Positions 44,367 through 53,238 of a stretch of DNA of 64,000 nt are shown one piece after another. How positions within the stretch are numbered: position 1 is the stretch's first letter; every line of letters begins with the position of its first letter. The position numbers were made by a program, and so were the translations under genes. The DNA comes from Streptomyces sp. NBC_00582. Lineage in GTDB: Bacteria; Actinomycetota; Actinomycetes; Streptomycetales; Streptomycetaceae. The stretch spans positions 3,534,001 through 3,598,000 of the forward strand of contig NZ_CP107772.1 in NCBI RefSeq assembly GCF_036345155.1, read 5' to 3'. The notes under the pieces were generated by a model that saw only the letters and a program-made list of their open reading frames with translations, was not told the DNA's origin and did no database searches.

Positions 44367-44394
44367 GCCCCGCCCGGGGAGGCCCGGGCAGGGC
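44367..44394 (-). terminator. Expression-platform hairpin of the TPP riboswitch
   Basis: On the minus strand GCCCTGCCCGGG, loop CCTC, CCCGGGCGGGGC forms a strong stem between the riboswitch and thiB. It probably terminates transcription or hides the ribosome binding site when TPP is bound. Confidence 0.6.
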
Positions 44395-44410
44395 ACAACA
44401 GCTTGAGCGA

Positions 44411-44502
44411 TGACCGAACTTCCTACCCAGAATGACCTGGGCGAGGTTCAGAGGGTCTGCGGCCCGATTGCCGCACTCTCAGCGCTGTGGCGCTCCCCTG
44501 TC
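44411..44502 (-). ncRNA. TPP riboswitch (THI element)
   Basis: On the minus strand the conserved core is present in order: ACAGGGGAGC (P1/P2 strand), GCTGAGAGTGCGG with the invariant CUGAGA, CCGCAGACCCTCTGAACCT, and the pyrophosphate-sensing GGGTAGGAAGTTCGGTC. It lies 80 bases before thiB, so the thiamine transporter should be shut down when cellular TPP is high. Confidence 0.93.
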
Positions 44503-44562
44503 GGAATATGAAGATGTGGGTGGGACGAAGATGCGGTTATGACGATATGACGTGGCCAGATT

Positions 44563-45669
44563 TTAGCGCTCGGTGGCCGCCAGCTGACCACAGGCTCCGT
44601 CGATCTCCTGACCACGGGTGTCCCGGACGGTGACGGGTACCCCGTGCGCCGCGATCGCCTCGACGAAGGCCTTCTCGTCCTCGGGCCGGGAGGCCGTCCA
44701 CTTCGAGCCGGGGGTCGGGTTCAGCGGGATGAGGTTGACGTGCACGGGCCTGCCGCGGAGCAGACGCCCGAGCCGGTCACCGCGCCAGGCCTGATCGTTG
44801 ATGTCCCGGATCAGCGCGTACTCGATCGACAACCGCCGCCCGGACTTCTCCACGTAGTCGAAGCCCGCGTCGAGCACCTCCCGCACCTTCCACCGCGTGT
44901 TCACGGGCACGAGGGTGTCGCGCAGCTCGTCGTCCGGCGCGTGCAGGGAGATCGCGAGCCGGCACTTGAAGCCCTCGTCGGCGAACCGGTGGATGGCGGG
45001 CACGAGCCCGACGGTCGACACGGTGATGCCCCGCTGCGAGAGCCCGAGCCCGTCCGGAGCGGGATCGGTGAGCGCCCGGATCGCCGTGACGACCCGCTTG
45101 TAGTTGGCGAGCGGCTCCCCCATCCCCATGAAGACGATGTTGGACAACCGCGCCGGCCCGCCGGGAACCTCGCCGTCGCGCAGCGCCCGCATCCCGTCCA
45201 CGATCTGGTGCACGATCTCGGCGCTGGACAGATTCCGGTCGAGCCCCGCCTGCCCGGTCGCACAGAACGGGCAGTTCATCCCGCACCCCGCCTGCGAGCT
45301 GATGCACATCGTCACCCGGTCCGGGTACCGCATCAGCACCGACTCGACGAGCGTCCCGTCGAACAGCCGCCACAGCGTCTTGCGGGTGGTGCCCTCGTCG
45401 GTCGACAGATGCCGTACGACGGTCATCAGCTCGGGAAGCAACGCCTCCCGCAGCTTCTCGCGCGCCCCGGCCGGGATGTCGGTCCACTCCGCCGGGTCGT
45501 GCGCGTACCGCGCGAAGTAGTGCTGCGAGAGCTGCTTGGCGCGGAACGGCTTCTCACCGATCTCCGCGACCGCGTCCTTCCGCTCCGCAGGCGAGAGATC
45601 GGCAAGGTGCCGCGGCGGCTTCTTGGCTCCGCGCGGCGCGACAAACGTGAGTTCTCCGGGCTTAGGCAT
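44563..45669 (-). CDS. rlmN: 23S rRNA (adenine-2503-C2)/tRNA methyltransferase RlmN
   Basis: A 368-residue radical-SAM dual-specificity methyltransferase that methylates A2503 of 23S rRNA and A37 of some tRNAs. The cluster motif is [57 protein letters not shown] and [10 protein letters not shown] follow the family order, and the second catalytic cysteine is in DIDGACGQL near the C-terminus. Length and motifs are complete. The ATG at 45669 is at the conserved beginning [13 protein letters not shown]. Confidence 0.96.
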   Translation of the reverse strand: MPKPGELTFVAPRGAKKPPRHLADLSPAERKDAVAEIGEKPFRAKQLSQHYFARYAHDPAEWTDIPAGAREKLREALLPELMTVVRHLSTDEGTTRKTLWRLFDGTLVESVLMRYPDRVTMCISSQAGCGMNCPFCATGQAGLDRNLSSAEIVHQIVDGMRALRDGEVPGGPARLSNIVFMGMGEPLANYKRVVTAIRALTDPAPDGLGLSQRGITVSTVGLVPAIHRFADEGFKCRLAISLHAPDDELRDTLVPVNTRWKVREVLDAGFDYVEKSGRRLSIEYALIRDINDQAWRGDRLGRLLRGRPVHVNLIPLNPTPGSKWTASRPEDEKAFVEAIAAHGVPVTVRDTRGQEIDGACGQLAATER

Positions 45670-45798
45670 GGCTGTACCAGTGTCGCAGATCCAATGGGGT
45701 GACCAGCGGCTGCCGCTTGCACTCCTGTCGTTACTAGTCGCACCAGTCGCTGGTGAGCAGCCCCGGACGGCCCGGGGGCGGCCCGGCATCGGCACGGC

Positions 45799-46296
45799 TC
45801 ACTCAAGTGGCTGGGTCGCCACCCGCAGCTGTTCGCTGTAGAGCCAGGTGAAGGTACGGTCCGGCTCGAGGCGCGCGTCTCCCCAGTGGATCACGTGGAT
45901 GCCGCTCTCTGGGTCGGTGGTGAAGAACAGGCACACCAGCTTCGTGGACGCGCCCAGCGCCTCGAAGGTCTCGTGCAGATCCTCGTACTCCTCCGTCGTG
46001 TACTCGTCATCCAGCGGGAAGAGGCCCTCCTCCGGCTCCGGCCCGTGACTCAAGAGCATGCGACGGCGGGTAGGGGAAGCGCCGGCAGCCAACCGCGCCC
46101 GTTCAAGAGGCTTGAGCCGGTTGGCGAACTTGAAGGGGAAGAGCGCATGGTCATTGATGACGGCGTACTCGTACCCACGTAGGTCCCGCACGGCTTCTCC
46201 CAGCTCCCGCGCAGTGTCCGCCAGGTTCTCGCGCACCGCCTCCGCCAAGGTCGAGCCGTAAGGGCTGCGCTTTTTCAGCCTTGCGGTGAGGTGCAC
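45799..46296 (-). CDS. Hypothetical protein
   Basis: About 165 residues starting at a GTG (46296). It contains LADTARELGEAVRDLRGYEY, FKFANRLKPLERARLAAG, an acidic DDEYTTEEYEDLHETFEAL stretch and a C-terminal CLFFTTDPESGIHVIHWGDA segment. I do not recognise the family. The frame is open upstream but that part does not read like protein. It lies between rlmN and small accessory genes. Confidence 0.55.
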   Translation of the reverse strand: MHLTARLKKRSPYGSTLAEAVRENLADTARELGEAVRDLRGYEYAVINDHALFPFKFANRLKPLERARLAAGASPTRRRMLLSHGPEPEEGLFPLDDEYTTEEYEDLHETFEALGASTKLVCLFFTTDPESGIHVIHWGDARLEPDRTFTWLYSEQLRVATQPLE

Positions 46297-46366
46297 TGCG
46301 TGAGCCCGTGCATGGGCCCTCGCCAGTTGCTCCGGGATTGCTTCGACGAGCCTGCCGGCGTGCGTC

Positions 46367-46477
46367 GAAGTCGCGAAGGCCGAACACGTGGAGATTGCCC
46401 AGGAGCGGAACCTAGGCGTCGCCTTCAACGCGCGCGCCATCAAGGAAAACCGTCGTCGCACCGCCTCCGCGCGATGA
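46367..46477 (+). pseudogene. C-terminal fragment of an unidentified protein
   Basis: This frame ends AKAEHVEIAQERNLGVAF, then NARAIKENRRRTASAR-stop, with natural-looking charged helices and no start or upstream domain. A strong hairpin terminator follows at 46484. It may be the tail of a lost mobile-element gene; the family is not identified. Confidence 0.35.
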
Positions 46478-46483
46478 GCAGTG

Positions 46484-46523
46484 AGAACGGCCCCCTGACC
46501 TGGATGATTGGTCGGGGGCCGCT
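46484..46523 (+). terminator. Hairpin terminator after the fragment
   Basis: Arms CGGCCCCCTGACC and GGTCGGGGGCCG pair with one bulged base around a 9-nt loop, just after the fragment's stop codon. Confidence 0.7.
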
Positions 46524-46646
46524 GTGCTGTGCCGTGCCCGCTCGCGCCCGTGGTCCACCGTGGCTCCCTGTCCTGTCGGGCAGGGATGGGGCACGCGCCG
46601 GGGGCTCCTGCTCCGGGGTGATCGATCATGCCGCATGATGGCCTGC

Positions 46647-47084
46647 ATGTCGCTGACCTTTGGCCCGGACCGTCAGACCCGCGAGTTCCAGTGTGATTGC
46701 TGCCAAGCTCCGATCGAGCGCTCATGGAACTTCGTTCACGCTGACGGTGCGCCCCACGCCGTTTACTTCGCGAACTGCTACCACCACAAGGACAGAGATC
46801 ACGATGCATGGATAGACGTGATCTTCGGGACTTGGGGGGCTGGAGCGGAACAGTGGACCGACCATGTTTCCTTCGCCTGCCGCGTCGGTCCAGTCGTCGG
46901 GCAGAGCACTCCTGCTTCGACCTTAGTAACTGCCGGGCTCGCGCATCCCGACGGTCCGCTGTTTGGCACCAAGCTCGACCGTGAGGCGGCTCTCCAACAC
47001 CCGAGGCTGGCGGAGTTCTGGGAGGTGTCCGACTACATCCTGGAGCACGACCCGCTAGTGCGCGGCCACATCTACGGGCGCTGA
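46647..47084 (+). CDS. Hypothetical protein with a CxCC cysteine motif
   Basis: About 145 residues from ATG 46647 (ATGs at 46635/46638 are alternatives; no strong ribosome binding site). It begins with FQCDCCQAPIERSWNFV, a possible metal site, then AVYFANCYHHKDRDHDAWID, IFGTWGAGAEQWTDHVSFAC and a conserved-looking VSDYILEHDPLVRGHIY end. It resembles small Streptomyces proteins of unknown function. Isolated between other accessory genes. Confidence 0.6.
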   Translation: MSLTFGPDRQTREFQCDCCQAPIERSWNFVHADGAPHAVYFANCYHHKDRDHDAWIDVIFGTWGAGAEQWTDHVSFACRVGPVVGQSTPASTLVTAGLAHPDGPLFGTKLDREAALQHPRLAEFWEVSDYILEHDPLVRGHIYGR

Positions 47085-47266
47085 CTCACGGAGATCCGCC
47101 GGGTCGACGGAACCAGCGGGGCGCTGTCCATCGGTTCAGGACAACGGGTCCAGCGCTGACCGCCGCTGTCCGCGTTTGTTGGTGTCAGCAGCTGGTGTCA
47201 GCCGCCACTCACAGCCTTGACAAGCGTTGCGCCCGCCTCCTGCTCCGTAGGCCTCGACCGCACGCC

Positions 47267-47623
47267 CTATCCCATGGAACGCGCGAAGGCGGCCTTCTCC
47301 TCCCTGAGGGCTTCCTCGTGCTCGGGCTTCAGCGTGATCGGAGCGCCCGCACGTTCCAGGAGGACGAGTGAGGTGACCAACAGGCCGCGCGCCAGACCGT
47401 GTATCACCAGAGACGAGGTCGAGGAGTAAAGCGTGTACAGCCCCTGCACGAAGGCTCGGAACGTCGACAGCTCTATGTCACAGCTGCCCTGGGGGGTCGG
47501 GGTCAGGCCAGTCGGCAGCTTCACAAACTCCGCCGCGCCCCGCGCAAGGGAGGCGTACAGCCTTCCACTGTGGTAGCCCGCCTCCCAGAGAGTCTCTCCG
47601 CCCAGTTCATAGGGGTAGCTCAA
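47267..47623 (-). CDS. DUF6086-like small protein
   Basis: A 118-residue protein with a TTG start (GGAG 8 bases upstream): MSYPYELGGETLWEAGYHSG, KLPTGLTPTPQGSCDIELST, FRAFVQGLYTLYSSTSSLV and a helical LLVTSLVLLERAG end. The order matches my memory of DUF6086 proteins (FELGD.TLW..., LPSGIGP...C.ID...F..FV). No function is known. Such proteins are frequent in accessory parts of Streptomyces genomes. Confidence 0.6.
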   Translation of the reverse strand: MSYPYELGGETLWEAGYHSGRLYASLARGAAEFVKLPTGLTPTPQGSCDIELSTFRAFVQGLYTLYSSTSSLVIHGLARGLLVTSLVLLERAGAPITLKPEHEEALREEKAAFARSMG

Positions 47624-47954
47624 TCTGCGATCTCCACACTCTGAGGCCGATCTCAGGGCCTGCCGCGCTTAGTTGCTCGAACCGTATACGTCGGAGCCGC
47701 ATCGCTACCCACCACCCTCCGGTGGACGGGATGGGAGCTCCCCGCGCACACCTCTACGAGCCCGTGGCCCGGAACGGCGCCCCCTCCATCCCGGTGTCGG
47801 CCGATCCCCCGCCGGAGGCATCGTCCTGACCGCAGGCCGCTCTATGCGGTGATCGGCTCATGGCTACCGGGCCTACGCCGAGCAGGCCGAAGGCAGGAGC
47901 GCGGGCGCAGCCAGAGCCGGGAAGCGCGCCCGGCGGAGCGGAGCGCAGCCCGGG
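47624..47954. other. Intergenic region before the integrase remnant
   Basis: No gene recognised. Contains a GC-rich stretch around 47910-47950 leading into the integrase fragment. It may hold the decayed 5' part of that gene. Confidence 0.4.
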
Positions 47955-48200
47955 CTTGACTTCGACGGAGGCACCATTCGGGTGGTCCGGCAGGCCAAGC
48001 GGATTCGCGGCAAGGCCGTGTTCGCTCCTCCGAAATGCAACTAGGAGCGCGACATACCACTGCCTCCCTCAGTGGCGGGGGCTCTGCGGGTCCACATGGA
48101 CGCCTTCAAGCCGGTTGAGATCACGTTGCCCTGGCGCAAGCCGGACGGCCCGAAGGCGTCGGTACCTGCGCCGCGTGCCGTGGCCGATGGTCGCTGTCGA
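47955..48200 (+). pseudogene. Tyrosine integrase fragment
   Basis: One frame reads LDFDGGTIRVVRQAKRIRGK, AVFAPPKCN, stop (TAG at 48042), then ERDIPLPPSVAGALRVHMDAF and ITLPWRKPDGPKASVPAP. This matches the mid-part of actinobacterial phage/plasmid-type tyrosine integrases (DLDFDxxxIRVxRQ...FxPPKxxxxRxVPLP). The N-terminus, the catalytic Arg region upstream and the C-terminal HxxR...Y part are missing; the DUF4265 gene begins on the other strand right after. It marks an old integration event between rlmN and cdsA. Confidence 0.78.
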
Positions 48201-48222
48201 TCGCCCCCGGTCACCTGGGTCC

Positions 48223-48711
48223 TCACGCGCTCCACCACTCGTCGCCGGCACAGCCGACCTCGTACTGCCACCACCCTTCCTCCTGCCCCTGCTTCAGGAG
48301 GGCCTTGATGCCGGCGAGGTCCGCGTCGGCCGGGGCGGTGAAGGCCACCAGGGGGAAGTCCTCGCTGAAGACCTCTCCGCCGAGGTCGAACGCGGCCAGG
48401 CGCCGATGCACGGCCTGGGGGCTGCGTCCCAGGGGGCCGCTCGGGACGGGCACCACCCGGATCGTGCAGTTGCCGGCGGAACCGACCCGTCCGAGGGCCC
48501 AGTGCCGCCCGTCGGAGTCGGTCCGGAACCGAACGACGTCACCCTCGGCGACGCCGTTCTGCAGGAACGGGACGTTCCGGATCCTGGCCGTGTCGGCACT
48601 GAGCCTCGTCGCCCACAGGCCCTCCGTGTCCTGTGGCAGCCAGCCCTCGCGCGGCACGAACCGGAACCACACCTTGATGTTCTCGTCCTCGTGCTCCATG
48701 GCCACCATCAT
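48223..48711 (-). CDS. DUF4265 domain-containing protein
   Basis: A 162-residue protein of the DUF4265 family: IKVWFRFVPREGWLPQDTEG, WATRLSADTARIRNVPFLQN, GVAEGDVVRFRTDSDGRHW and a C-terminal DADLAGIKALLKQGQEEGWW followed by YEVGC. The family is scattered in actinobacteria and of unknown function. ATGs at 48711, 48708 and 48699 are possible starts. Its 3' end abuts the integrase remnant. Confidence 0.7.
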   Translation of the reverse strand: MMVAMEHEDENIKVWFRFVPREGWLPQDTEGLWATRLSADTARIRNVPFLQNGVAEGDVVRFRTDSDGRHWALGRVGSAGNCTIRVVPVPSGPLGRSPQAVHRRLAAFDLGGEVFSEDFPLVAFTAPADADLAGIKALLKQGQEEGWWQYEVGCAGDEWWSA

Positions 48712-48744
48712 GCGCGAGCCGACGGGCCGGGCGTCACCGTCCCG

Positions 48745-49194
48745 CTACGCCGTCTCGTGCTCCAGCCGGCTCTTCAGCAGCCGTTCGTTCAGCGGCAGCT
48801 CCTTGCGGACCTGGGGGCGGACGACCAGCGGCAGCAGGACCTTGCCGATGCCCCTGCCCTCGAAGTCGAGTTCCATGGTGACGCGGGAGCGGTGGCCGCC
48901 CTCGAGCGGGGTGATCTCGCCGTGGACATGGCCGCGGACGGGGCCGTCGACGCCCTGCAGGCCCCAGGCGTGCGGGGGGTCGTACTCGGTGTACTCCATG
49001 GTCATCGGCATCTCCCGACGGCCGACGTGCCGGGTGACACGCAGCCGGGAGCCGACGTGCGGCGGGCCGGGGTCGAGCAACTCGGCCGACACCGCGCTCG
49101 CCTGCCACTCGGGCAGATGGGACGGGTCGATGAGGTAGGCCCACACATCGTCGGGGCTGCGGTCCACGTCGATCGATTCACGGAAGCCGGACAT
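48745..49194 (-). CDS. SRPBCC (polyketide cyclase-like) family protein
   Basis: A 149-residue START/Bet v1-like protein: FRESIDVDRSPDDVWAYLID, PSHLPEWQASAVSAELLDPG, GSRLRVTRHVGRREMPMTME and the strand GHRSRVTMELDFEGRGIGKV. The fold binds hydrophobic ligands in a deep cavity; specific function unknown. The ATG at 49194 was preferred over 49203 because AAAGGGG ends directly before 49203 and is correctly spaced for 49194. It is separated from cdsA by a strong terminator. Confidence 0.78.
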   Translation of the reverse strand: MSGFRESIDVDRSPDDVWAYLIDPSHLPEWQASAVSAELLDPGPPHVGSRLRVTRHVGRREMPMTMEYTEYDPPHAWGLQGVDGPVRGHVHGEITPLEGGHRSRVTMELDFEGRGIGKVLLPLVVRPQVRKELPLNERLLKSRLEHETA

Positions 49195-49288
49195 GAGGCC
49201 CATCCCCTTTCATGACATTCCAGAGAAGAGGGATTTTTCTGGACTTCCAGGGAAAATCTTCCCACTCAGCCGCCCATGGGGCAAAGGC

Positions 49289-49328
49289 CGCGGGCCCCCG
49301 TCCTGGTCGTTCCGGACGGGGGCCCGCG
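49289..49328 (-). terminator. Hairpin terminator of the frr-cdsA transcript
   Basis: A 15-bp perfect stem (CGCGGGCCCCCGTCC and complement) with a 10-nt loop lies 22 bases after the cdsA stop codon. Confidence 0.88.
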
Positions 49329-49350
49329 AGCAGCGCGTGGGGCGTGTACG

Positions 49351-50559
49351 TCAGCCGGATCCGACGAACAGCACGAGCAGCAGCCAGACGACCGGAGCCG
49401 TCGGCAGCAGGGAGTCCAGACGGTCCATGATGCCGCCGTGGCCCGGCAGCAGGGTGCCCATGTCCTTGATGCCCAGGTCCCGCTTGATCATGGACTCGCC
49501 GAGGTCGCCGAGCGTGGCGCTGGCGGCGACCGCGAGGCCGAGGAGCAGCCCCTGCCACCACCTGCCGTCGTCGATCAGGAACTGCATGCACAGCGCGCCC
49601 ACGACCATCGCGAACGACACCGCGCCCAGCAGGCCCTCACGGGTCTTGCCGGGACTGATGCGGGGAGCGAGCTTGTGCCTGCCGAAGCGCCAGCCGACGG
49701 CGTAGGCACCGGTGTCGCTGACGACCGTGAGCAGCAGGAAGGTCAGGACCCGCTGCGGTCCGTCGTCGGCGGTGAGCATCAGCGCGACGAAGGTGGCGAG
49801 GAAGGGCACGTAGAACGCGGCGAAGACGCCGGCCGTGACGTCCTTGAGGTAGCCCTCCGGCGGTTCCGTCATCCGCCAGACCAGCACCGCGAGCGCGGTC
49901 AGGGCCATGGCGACCCAGGCTCCCTCGGGCCCGCGCACATACCCGGCGACGACCATCGCGGCACCGCCGAGGGCCAGCGGCACCAGCGGCGCCTTGATCT
50001 CCTTGCGCTCCTGCAGTCTGCTGGTCAGTTCCCACAGGCCCACGACGACGGCGACTGCTATCACCCCGACGAACACGGCCTTGACGATGAACAGCGACAC
50101 GACGATCAGCGCACCGAGCCCGACCCCGACGCCTATGGCGGCACCCAGGTCTCGGCCCGCGCTCTTCTTCTGCGGAGCGGGCGCGGGCTGTGGGGCGTCG
50201 GGCATGTGATCCGGATTCTGCGGCACCCCCGCGGGGGGCTGTGCCGACGGGGTCTCGTGGCGGAACGTCTCCGCACCGTAGGACGCCGGGTCGGGCGCCA
50301 TGGGGCGGTACGCCTCGTCGCGGAACGAGGGGCCGCCCTGCCGAGCGGCCCCCGGGTCGTCATCCTGGTTTCCGCCCTGCGCGGGTACGTCGGGGACGAT
50401 GGGCATGGGGCGAGTGTGCTGCGCCTCAGGCGCATCGTACGCGGGACCCGCCGGGGCGGCCCCTTGGACAGGCCCCTGGTAGGCCCCCTGGTCGGTGGGC
50501 CCCCAGTACCCGGCCTGTGTACCGGCTGGTGGCGGAGAGCCCCAGGAAGAGTCGTTCAT
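49351..50559 (-). CDS. cdsA: Phosphatidate cytidylyltransferase
   Basis: A 402-residue membrane enzyme that makes CDP-diacylglycerol from phosphatidate and CTP, the precursor of all phospholipids. Residues 1-130 are a proline/alanine/glutamine-rich soluble extension typical of Streptomyces CdsA. The rest has about eight membrane helices. The CDS signature is intact near the C-terminus: VVSDTGAYAVGWRFGRHKLA with PRISPGKTREG, and GHGGIMDRLDSLLP. The ATG overlaps the frr stop by one base (TGATG). Confidence 0.95.
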   Translation of the reverse strand: MNDSSWGSPPPAGTQAGYWGPTDQGAYQGPVQGAAPAGPAYDAPEAQHTRPMPIVPDVPAQGGNQDDDPGAARQGGPSFRDEAYRPMAPDPASYGAETFRHETPSAQPPAGVPQNPDHMPDAPQPAPAPQKKSAGRDLGAAIGVGVGLGALIVVSLFIVKAVFVGVIAVAVVVGLWELTSRLQERKEIKAPLVPLALGGAAMVVAGYVRGPEGAWVAMALTALAVLVWRMTEPPEGYLKDVTAGVFAAFYVPFLATFVALMLTADDGPQRVLTFLLLTVVSDTGAYAVGWRFGRHKLAPRISPGKTREGLLGAVSFAMVVGALCMQFLIDDGRWWQGLLLGLAVAASATLGDLGESMIKRDLGIKDMGTLLPGHGGIMDRLDSLLPTAPVVWLLLVLFVGSG

Positions 50560-51116
50560 CAGACCTCGAGCAGCTCCGCTTCCTTGTGCTTCAGGAGCTC
50601 GTCCACCTGGGCGACGTACTTCGCGGTGGTGTCGTCGAGCTCCTTCTCCGCACGGCGGCCCTCGTCCTCGCCGACCTCGCCGTCCTTGACGAGCTTGTCG
50701 ATCGCGTCCTTGGCCTTGCGGCGCACGGACCGGATGGACACCTTGGAGTCCTCGGCCTTGCCCTTGGCGACCTTGATGTAGTCGCGGCGGCGCTCCTCGG
50801 TGAGCTCGGGGAACACCACGCGGATGATGTTGCCGTCGTTGCTGGGGTTGACGCCCAGGTCGGAGTCGCGGATGGCCTGCTCGATGTTGCGCAGCGCCGT
50901 CTTGTCGAACGGGGTCACGACCGCCATGCGCGGCTCCGGCACGGAGAACGAAGCCAGCTGGTTGATCGGCGTCGGCGCGCCGTAGTAGTCGGCCACGATC
51001 TTGTTGAACATCGCCGGGTGCGCACGGCCGGTGCGGATCGCGGCGAAGTCCTCCTTGGCGACCACGACGGCCTTCTCCATCTTCTCCTCGGCCTCGAGGA
51101 GGGTCTCTTCGATCAC
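50559..51116 (-). CDS. frr: Ribosome recycling factor
   Basis: A 185-residue ribosome recycling factor, which splits post-termination ribosomes with EF-G. Conserved parts: [60 protein letters not shown] and the C-terminal coiled-coil. The GTG at 51116 gives the standard length and has AGGAG 6 bases upstream; the long upstream extension of the frame is not coding. Between pyrH and cdsA as in all Streptomyces. Confidence 0.96.
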   Translation of the reverse strand: MIEETLLEAEEKMEKAVVVAKEDFAAIRTGRAHPAMFNKIVADYYGAPTPINQLASFSVPEPRMAVVTPFDKTALRNIEQAIRDSDLGVNPSNDGNIIRVVFPELTEERRRDYIKVAKGKAEDSKVSIRSVRRKAKDAIDKLVKDGEVGEDEGRRAEKELDDTTAKYVAQVDELLKHKEAELLEV

Positions 51117-51291
51117 CACTTGCTCCTGCGTGTCTTGAGTAAGGCCCGGCTGCGGTTCACTGTCGGTGGCGGCGGCCGGCTGCGTCGCGTCTTCTTCCTG
51201 CACGGTTCCCGACCGGCAGGACATTGTCCATCCTCCGACCAGGGTCCGTCCCCCGGTCAGGTGTTGTCGTACGAACCCGAGGATCCGCCGG

Positions 51292-52050
51292 TCAGCCCCG
51301 GCTGCCCGCTTCCCCCACCAGCGTGCCGATCTTCTCACCCTTGACGGCGCGGGCGATATTGCCCTCGGCGAGAAGCTCGAAGACGAGGATCGGGAGCTTG
51401 TTGTCGCGGCACAGCGTGATGGCCGTGGCGTCGGCGACCTTGAGGTCGCGCGTGATGACCTCGCCGTAGCCGAGGGCGTCGAACTTGACGGCCTCGGGGT
51501 TGGTCTTGGGGTCGGAGTCGTAGACGCCGTCCACCCCGTTCTTGCCCATGAGGAGGGCCTCCGCGTCGATCTCCAGGGCGCGCTGGGCGGCGGTGGTGTC
51601 GGTGGAGAAGTACGGCATGCCCATACCGGCGCCGAAGATGACGACGCGGCCCTTCTCCAGGTGGCGCACGGCGCGCAGCGGGATGTACGGCTCGGCGACC
51701 TGCCCCATGGTGATGGCGGTCTGCACGCGGCTGTCGATGCCCTCCTTCTCCAGGAAGTCCTGGAGGGCGAGGCAGTTCATGACCGTGCCGAGCATGCCCA
51801 TGTAGTCCGAGCGGGCCCGGTCCATGCCGCGCTGCTGGAGCTCGGCGCCGCGGAAGAAGTTGCCGCCGCCGATGACGACGGCGATCTCGGCGCCGTCGCG
51901 GACGACGGCCGCGATCTCACGGGCGATCTTGTGCACCACGTCGGGGTCCACGCCCAGGCCCCCGCCGCCCGAGAATGCCTCACCGGACAGCTTCAGCAGA
52001 AACCGGCCGTGTACTTTGCCGTCGTCGCTCTTCTGGGCCTTGGTGGTCAT
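51292..52050 (-). CDS. pyrH: UMP kinase
   Basis: A 252-residue hexameric UMP kinase (UMP to UDP). Motifs: [55 protein letters not shown] and [20 protein letters not shown], with [20 protein letters not shown] near the nucleotide site. The ATG at 52050 is the conserved start; the upstream ATG at 52095 lies in the leader. A hairpin-rich 190-bp gap separates it from tsf. Confidence 0.96.
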   Translation of the reverse strand: MTTKAQKSDDGKVHGRFLLKLSGEAFSGGGGLGVDPDVVHKIAREIAAVVRDGAEIAVVIGGGNFFRGAELQQRGMDRARSDYMGMLGTVMNCLALQDFLEKEGIDSRVQTAITMGQVAEPYIPLRAVRHLEKGRVVIFGAGMGMPYFSTDTTAAQRALEIDAEALLMGKNGVDGVYDSDPKTNPEAVKFDALGYGEVITRDLKVADATAITLCRDNKLPILVFELLAEGNIARAVKGEKIGTLVGEAGSRG

Positions 52051-52088
52051 GGGAGATCCCGCCTTTTCACGTGGTGCACATACGAAGA

Positions 52089-52183
52089 AGGCCATTGCCG
52101 GTGGGGTGTCGTTCGCAACCCGTGCGCGGCAATGGCCTCCTCGTCAGATCTGCTGTCGTCCGTCACGCACGCGCGCGTGACGG
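52089..52183 (-). terminator. Two hairpins between tsf and pyrH
   Basis: A 12-bp inverted repeat AGGCCATTGCCG / CGGCAATGGCCT (52089-52138, 26-nt loop) and a 9-bp stem CCGTCACGC / GCGTGACGG (52160-52183). The hairpin nearer tsf is probably its terminator or an attenuator; the other may mark the pyrH promoter leader. Confidence 0.6.
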
Positions 52184-52241
52184 CGTACCGGGACGACTGC
52201 TTACGACCCTATAGCGGCCGGGCGTCCGTCGCGGTACGGAC

Positions 52242-53078
52242 TCAGATGCCGACCTTGATGCGCGAGAAGCGCTTCAGGGTGACACCGGCCTCGTCCAGGA
52301 CCTTCTGGACGGACTTCTTGTTGTCGAGCGCGTACGGCTGACCGAGCAGCGTCGCGTCCTTGAAGAAGCCGTTGAGACGACCCTCGACGATCTTGGCGAT
52401 CGCGGCCTCGGGCTTGCCCTCGGCGCGGGTGGTCTCCTCGGCGATGCGGCGCTCGGACTCGACGACCTCGGCCGGCACGTCCTCCTTGGCGAGGTACTTC
52501 GGCGCGAAGGCGGCGATGTGCTGGGCGACGCCGCGGGCGACCTCGGCGTTCGGCTTGTCGAGCTCGACGAGGACACCGATCTGCGGGGGCAGGTCGGGCA
52601 TCGTGCGGTGCAGGTACGCGGTGACGAAACCGTCGTTGAACTGCGCGAAGCGGTCCAGGACGATCTTCTCGCCGAGGTTGGCGTTGGCCTCGTCCACGAA
52701 CGCCTGGACGGTCTTGCCGGCCTCGATCTCGGAGGCGAGGAGCGCGGCGAGGTCGGCCGGGGAGGTCGCGGCGACGTGCTCGGCGATGGCCTTGGCGACG
52801 CTCTGGAACTTCTCGCCCTTGGCGACGAAGTCCGTCTCGCACTTCAGCTCGACCAGGACACCGGAGGCGTTGTCGTCGGCGATGATCGCGACCACGGCGC
52901 CGTTCTCGGCGGAGCGGCCCTCGCGCTTGGCGACGCCCTTCTGGCCCTTGATACGGAGCGCCTCGACGGCCTTCTCGACGTTGCCCTCGGCCTCGTCCAG
53001 CGCCTTCTTGCAGTCCATCATGCCGGCGCCCGTGAGCTCACGGAGCTTCTTGACGTCGGCGGCGGTGTAGTTCGCCAT
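52242..53078 (-). CDS. tsf: Elongation factor Ts
   Basis: A 278-residue guanine nucleotide exchange factor for EF-Tu. The N-terminal LRELTGAGMMDCKKAL helix, the first EF-TS domain with VVAIIADDNASGVLVELKCE and TDFVAKGEKF, and the second domain with PPQIGVLVELDKPNAE are intact. The length is typical. It is downstream of rpsB with a hairpin in the 160-bp gap. Confidence 0.97.
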   Translation of the reverse strand: MANYTAADVKKLRELTGAGMMDCKKALDEAEGNVEKAVEALRIKGQKGVAKREGRSAENGAVVAIIADDNASGVLVELKCETDFVAKGEKFQSVAKAIAEHVAATSPADLAALLASEIEAGKTVQAFVDEANANLGEKIVLDRFAQFNDGFVTAYLHRTMPDLPPQIGVLVELDKPNAEVARGVAQHIAAFAPKYLAKEDVPAEVVESERRIAEETTRAEGKPEAAIAKIVEGRLNGFFKDATLLGQPYALDNKKSVQKVLDEAGVTLKRFSRIKVGI

Positions 53079-53181
53079 GAGTCTGTGAATCTTTCTCGAA
53101 GTCGGGAAGATCGAAGATCAACACGGTCTGGGAGCTTCCAGTGAGCGGGAGCTCTCCGACTCTGTGCCGACCTACGGGTGA

Positions 53182-53218
53182 ACGGCGGGGGCGGACTTCA
53201 TGTCGGCGCCCCCGCCGT
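53182..53218 (-). terminator. Hairpin between rpsB and tsf
   Basis: An 11-bp perfect stem ACGGCGGGGGC / GCCCCCGCCGT with a 15-nt loop, 20 bases after the rpsB stop. It may reduce read-through into tsf, giving the usual unequal expression of the two genes. Confidence 0.7.
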
Positions 53219-53238
53219 CAACCGTGACGCTGGGGCGG

